A stretch of DNA of 64,000 bases, from positions 21,901 to 85,900 of the forward strand of contig DATEGZ010000187.1 of NCBI GenBank assembly GCA_035279905.1, given 5' to 3'. Below, piece after piece: positions 60,740 to 64,000 of this stretch. The notes beneath the pieces are model-generated. The model saw only the letters and a program-made list of their open reading frames with translations. It ran no database searches and had not been told where the DNA came from. Source of the stretch: DATEGZ01 sp035279905 (GTDB lineage Bacteria; Acidobacteriota; Vicinamibacteria; Vicinamibacterales; SCN-69-37). A program made the translations under genes and the position numbers. Numbering within the stretch: the stretch's first letter is position 1; the number at the start of each line of letters is the position of its first letter.

Positions 60740-62134
60740 ATGAACGCCGTGAAGTGGATGCTGGTCGTCGTGGCCATTCTGGGCTCGGTGGCCGGCGGCG
60801 TCGTGGTCTTTCAGCGCATGGACCGCGATCGGCAGTACCGGCAGCTCCTCGCCCAGGGCGAGCAGGCCCTCCAGACCGGCAACAACTACGCGGCCATCGA
60901 GGATTTCAGCGGCGCGCTCGCCCTGCGGCCCGATTCAATGGTCGCCTACTACCGGCGTGGCGAGGCGTATCACGCCGATCACCACGACGACTGGGCGATC
61001 CGCGACCTGCGGGAGGCCAGCCGGATCGCCCCTGACGCCGCACAGCCGCTCGTCGCGCTCGGCGAGGTCTACGACAGCCGGAACGAGCCGATTGAAGCGG
61101 CGCGCTGGTACGGCGAAGCGGCCGATCGGCTGCACGACGAAGATCCGGTGCTCCTCTACGCCCTGGCTCTGGCGCGCTACCGCGCGGGCACGCCCGCGGC
61201 GGCCATCGACCCGCTGCGCCGGGCGATCGTTCGCAACGACTCGGTCCCGCAGACCTACTACCTGCTGGGCCTCGTCTACCGCGACACGAACAAGATCGAC
61301 GACGCGATCGAAGCCATCACGCAAGCGCTCAAGATCTCGCCGTCGCTCACGCCCGCGCGCGAAGAGCTGGCCGATCTCTTCCGGGCGCAGGGCCGGACCG
61401 TCGAGGAGATGTCGGAGCTGCAGGACCTGGCCGCGCTCGATCGCAACGACGATCGACAGATCGCGATCGCGATGGCGGCCGCGCGGCGCGGGCAGTTCGA
61501 CACGGCACTCAGCGCGCTCGCCGACGTCTCGACATCGGCGAAAGACGCGTCACACGTGCAGCTGGCGCGCGGACGCGTGTATCTGGCGCGCGCGGAGCGG
61601 ACGCTCGATCGCAAATCCGCCCAACACGCGCAGGAAGTCCTCGCACAGGCGCTGGCCGGCAGCGCCCGCCGGAGCGAGGGCCTGGCGCTCTACGGCCGCG
61701 CGCTGTATCTGATGGGCGATCCGCGCGCGGCGGAGCGCATCCTGCGCGAGGCCGTAACCACGTCGCCGATCGATTCCGAGGCGTTCGAGTACCTGGCCGA
61801 CGCGTGCGAGCGCCTCGGTCACCCGGCCGAGGCGCGCGACGCGCTCATCAACCTCGATGCGCTCGAAGGCGACACGGCGACTCCCGGCGTGCGCGGCGCC
61901 CGCGCGCGGCGCATCGGCGTGCTCGCACTCCAGGCCGACGACCCGAAGCGCGCCGCGGACTACCTCGATCAGGCCGTCGACGCGGGAGACACCGAGGCGT
62001 CCACACTTGGCCTGCTCGCCGACGCGTACTGGCGATCCGGCAATCACGACGCCGCGCGAACGACGCTCGCCAAGGCACTTGCCCAGGATCCGCGCAACCC
62101 CGATCTCGTGCGCCTCGGCCGGACGATCAAGTAG
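60740..62134 (+). CDS. TPR-repeat protein with N-terminal membrane anchor
   Basis: A 464-residue protein. The ATG at 60740 gives MNAVKWMLVVVAILGSVAGGVVVFQRM, a signal anchor. An upstream in-frame GTG- or ATG-type lead (from 60695) is Pro/Gly-rich and less likely. The rest is a string of tetratricopeptide-like repeats, for example GEQALQTGNNYAAIEDFSGALALRPDSMVAYYRRGEAY, ALARYRAGTPAAAIDPLRRAI, YYLLGLVYRDTNKIDDAIEAITQALKISPS and ADAYWRSGNHDAARTTLAKALAQDP. It is probably a periplasmic-facing or cytoplasmic scaffold for a complex; no enzyme domain is present. The 3' end overlaps the convergent permease gene by 8 nt. Confidence 0.82.
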   Translation: MNAVKWMLVVVAILGSVAGGVVVFQRMDRDRQYRQLLAQGEQALQTGNNYAAIEDFSGALALRPDSMVAYYRRGEAYHADHHDDWAIRDLREASRIAPDAAQPLVALGEVYDSRNEPIEAARWYGEAADRLHDEDPVLLYALALARYRAGTPAAAIDPLRRAIVRNDSVPQTYYLLGLVYRDTNKIDDAIEAITQALKISPSLTPAREELADLFRAQGRTVEEMSELQDLAALDRNDDRQIAIAMAAARRGQFDTALSALADVSTSAKDASHVQLARGRVYLARAERTLDRKSAQHAQEVLAQALAGSARRSEGLALYGRALYLMGDPRAAERILREAVTTSPIDSEAFEYLADACERLGHPAEARDALINLDALEGDTATPGVRGARARRIGVLALQADDPKRAADYLDQAVDAGDTEASTLGLLADAYWRSGNHDAARTTLAKALAQDPRNPDLVRLGRTIK

Positions 62135-62921
62135 CGCGCGGGTCGACGCGATCCCGCAGCGCGTCGCCGGCGAAGTTGAAGCCCAGCACCAGCAGCGCAA
62201 TCGCCAGCCCAGGAAGGATCGTGAGGTGCGGCGCGTCGAACAGATGCGACCGCCCGGCGTCGAGCATCGTGCCCCAGCTTGGCGTAGGCGGCTGGACGCC
62301 GAGGCCGAGGAAGCTGAGCGAGGCTTCGGCGATGATCGCGCCCGCCATGCCGAGCGTGGCCTGCACGGCGACCGACGAAAGCGTCGCCGGCACGACGTGC
62401 CGCACGATGACGCGCGCGACGGGCGCGCCCATGGCGCGCGCGGCCTGCACGTAGTCGAGCTCGCGCACCTTCAGCACCTGCCCACGCACCAAGCGCGCGT
62501 AGCTCACCCATCCGATCAGCACGAGCGCCAGCACGACGTGCGCGAGGCTCGGACCGAGGACCGCCACGAGCGCGATCGCGAGAAGAATGCCGGGAAACGC
62601 GAGCAGGACATCCATGAGCCGGCCGAGCGCGTTGTCGACCCATCCGCCCGCATATCCCGCCACCGCGCCCACCATCGTCCCGACGCTCGCCGAGATCGAC
62701 ACGACGGCGAGCCCGACCATCAGCGAAATTCGCGCGCCGATGAGCAGGCGCGCCAGGATGTCGCGGCCGAGCTCGTCCAGCCCGAACGGGTGCTGCCAGG
62801 ACGGGCCGAGCAGCCGCTGCGGCAGGTTCTGCGCCGCCGCGTCGTACGGCACCAGCGACGGCCCGACGATCGCGGCGATCGCCGTGATCAGGACGATCGC
62901 GAAGCCGATGCGGCGCGTCAT
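62127..62921 (-). CDS. Dpp/Opp-type peptide ABC transporter permease (DppC/OppC-like)
   Basis: A 264-residue inner-membrane permease. The ATG at 62921 overlaps the stop of the partner permease by 4 nt. The N-terminal OppC segment (FAIVLITAIAAIVGPSLVPYD, then HPFGLDELGRDILARLLIGARISLMVGLAVVSIS) and the EAA loop (AARAMGAPVARVIVRHVVPATLSSVAVQATLGMAGAIIAEASLSFLGLGVQPPTPSWGTML) are typical. It would move di/oligopeptides or nickel with a periplasmic binding protein and two ATPases that are not in the window. The frame upstream of the ATG lies over the partner gene. Confidence 0.92.
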   Translation of the reverse strand: MTRRIGFAIVLITAIAAIVGPSLVPYDAAAQNLPQRLLGPSWQHPFGLDELGRDILARLLIGARISLMVGLAVVSISASVGTMVGAVAGYAGGWVDNALGRLMDVLLAFPGILLAIALVAVLGPSLAHVVLALVLIGWVSYARLVRGQVLKVRELDYVQAARAMGAPVARVIVRHVVPATLSSVAVQATLGMAGAIIAEASLSFLGLGVQPPTPSWGTMLDAGRSHLFDAPHLTILPGLAIALLVLGFNFAGDALRDRVDPRAT

Positions 62922-63838
62922 TGGTACCGAATCCTCGGGTCGAGCCACGCGTAGGTGAGGTCGACGAGCAGGTTCATCGCAACGTACGTCACCGCGATGA
63001 ACAGGATGCAGCCCTGCACCAGCGGGTAGTCGCGGAACGTGATCGCCTGAATGAGCAGCCGGCCGACGCCGGGCCACGCGAAGATCGTTTCCGTGATGAT
63101 CGTGCCGGTCAGCACGGATCCGAACTGCAGCCCGATGATCGTCACGACGGGGATGAGGCTGTTTCTGAACGCGTGCGCGATCACGGCGCGCCGCGTGGAC
63201 AGCCCGCGCGCGCGGGCCGCGACCACGTAGAGCTCGCGCAGCTCCTCGACGAGGCTGGTGCGCGTCATCCGCGCGAGGATCGCCGCGAGCGCGGCGCCCA
63301 GCGTGACCGCCGGGAGCACGAGGTTGGCCCACAAGCCGGTGCCTGACACCGGCAGCCATCCCCATTCGACGGCCAGCACAATCGCGAGGAGCGGGCCCAG
63401 CCAGAAGTTCGGCATCGAGATGCCGACGAGTGACGCCGCCATCGCCGCTTGATCGACGGCGCGCCCGCGGTAGAGCGCCGCGGCAATGCCGAGCGGCACC
63501 GCGATCAGGATGGCCACGGCCATCGCCGCGACCGCCAGCTCGGCCGTGCGGCCAAGCCGCTGCTTGATCTCGCCGGCGACCGGCGTGCCGTAGCGGAACG
63601 ACGTGCCGAGATCGCCATGCGCCAGCCGGCCCAGGAACCGGCCGTACTGGGTCGCGAGCGAGTCGTCGAGGCCGAGCTTCGTGCGGAGCTCCGCCACATC
63701 GCCGGGCGACGCCGCGTCACCGAGCATCGCGACGGCGGGATCGCCCGGGACCAGATGGATGAGCGCGAACACGAGCGTCGCGACGCCCAGCAGCACGGGC
63801 AGCGTCAGCAGCAATCGTCGGACGAGGTACCGCGCCAC
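62918..63838 (-). CDS. Dpp/Opp-type peptide ABC transporter permease (DppB/OppB-like)
   Basis: A 306-residue permease. The GTG at 63838 gives VARYLVRRLLLTLPVLLGVATLVFALIHLVPGDPAVAMLG, the standard DppB N-terminus. Later motifs are LGLDDSLATQYGRFLGRLAHGDLGTSFRYGTPV, a GISMPNFWLGPLLAIVLAVEWGWLPVSG loop, and the EAA region ARARGLSTRRAVIAHAFRNSLIPVVTIIGLQFGSVLTGTIITETIFAWPGVGRL. It is coupled to the DppC-like gene. A regulator C-terminus lies about 30 nt upstream on the same strand. No substrate-binding protein is visible here. Confidence 0.93.
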   Translation of the reverse strand: MARYLVRRLLLTLPVLLGVATLVFALIHLVPGDPAVAMLGDAASPGDVAELRTKLGLDDSLATQYGRFLGRLAHGDLGTSFRYGTPVAGEIKQRLGRTAELAVAAMAVAILIAVPLGIAAALYRGRAVDQAAMAASLVGISMPNFWLGPLLAIVLAVEWGWLPVSGTGLWANLVLPAVTLGAALAAILARMTRTSLVEELRELYVVAARARGLSTRRAVIAHAFRNSLIPVVTIIGLQFGSVLTGTIITETIFAWPGVGRLLIQAITFRDYPLVQGCILFIAVTYVAMNLLVDLTYAWLDPRIRYQ

Positions 63839-63869
63839 GGTCCCGGGATGATGTCCGCAACGTGCCCGC

Positions 63870-64000
63870 TTAGGCAACACCTGCCGTGTCGCAATCCGTT
63901 TCCAGCCCGAGCCGCTTCATCGCTTTTGCCAGCCCCTGTCGTGTCAGTCCCAGCTCGTGCGCCGCGGCCGCGCGATGTCCGGCGTGGCGCGCGAGGGCCG
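63870..64000 (-). CDS. Fis-type helix-turn-helix regulator, C-terminal fragment (cut by window end)
   Basis: The last 43 codons of a gene entering from the right edge. The visible part (RHAGHRAAAAHELGLTRQGLAKAMKRLGLE) is a Fis-family DNA-binding helix-turn-helix like the C-terminus of NtrC-type sigma-54 activators, followed by a short Thr/Ala tail and TAA at 63870-63872. The AAA+ part is outside the window, so its class cannot be confirmed. It is upstream of the Dpp-like permeases on the same strand and might control them. It would be the second NtrC-like protein in the window. Confidence 0.7.
   Translation of the reverse strand, partial: ALARHAGHRAAAAHELGLTRQGLAKAMKRLGLETDCDTAGVA

Overview
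The window is 64 kb of dense, GC-rich bacterial chromosome, almost all coding, with many 1-4 nt start/stop overlaps. The gene set points to an Acidobacteriota genome, probably near Vicinamibacteria. The main reasons are a PadR regulator paired with a long FtsX-type permease (the acidobacterial ADOP arrangement), a SpoIVB-like S55 peptidase in a setting with no sporulation genes, and the housekeeping repertoire. The lineage is inferred, because no rRNA gene is present. No complete transposon, prophage, CRISPR array or tRNA was found.

Layout. 1-8060 (minus): an exopolysaccharide operon opened by a specialised NusG paralogue, followed by a repeat lipoprotein, a degenerate NtrC-like regulator, a small surface protein, an outer-membrane barrel, Wza-like and Wzc-like export proteins and an ABC-2 permease cut by the window edge. 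A near-consensus sigma-54 promoter with an upstream dyad precedes it. 8254-8916 is a TerC membrane protein. 9022-14826 (plus): heat-shock operon hspR-dnaJ(cbpA)-clpB-ftsH behind a sigma-70 promoter overlapped by a HAIR-like HspR site. 14810-17826: ADOP permease and PadR. 17918-27050 (minus): map, amidohydrolase, rho, CoA-binding protein, cyclophilin, FAD-linked oxidase, aminotransferase, coaD and rsmD. 27126-31652 (minus): ECF sigma, anti-sigma, CpxP/Spy-like protein, secreted protein and recG.

31916-41200 (plus): lexA, DUF3467 protein, nth, zincin, ksgA, RNase J with a folded leader, ftsK, cell-wall amidase and a small membrane protein. 41145-42677: pepA. 42751-54875 (minus): a 12-gene aromatic supraoperon aroDE-trpE-G-D-C-F-B-A-aroQ-aroF-tyrA-aacS. 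It is preceded by a 31-codon leader peptide rich in Trp and Tyr codons, an antiterminator/terminator pair and a T-tract, which together form a ribosome-mediated attenuator. 55154-59139 (plus): S55 peptidase and a beta-propeller protein. 59250-60649 (minus): a second ECF sigma/anti-sigma pair. 60740-62134: TPR protein. 62127-64000 (minus): Dpp/Opp-type permeases and the C-terminus of a Fis-type regulator.

The most informative non-coding signals are the Trp/Tyr attenuator (54900-55056), the sigma-54 promoter plus dyad (8076-8169), the HAIR-like site (8976-8996), the rnj leader structure (34943-35026), two long palindromes (24699-24815 and 27059-27122) and dispersed GGTTCC/GGAACC tandem repeats at four gene ends.
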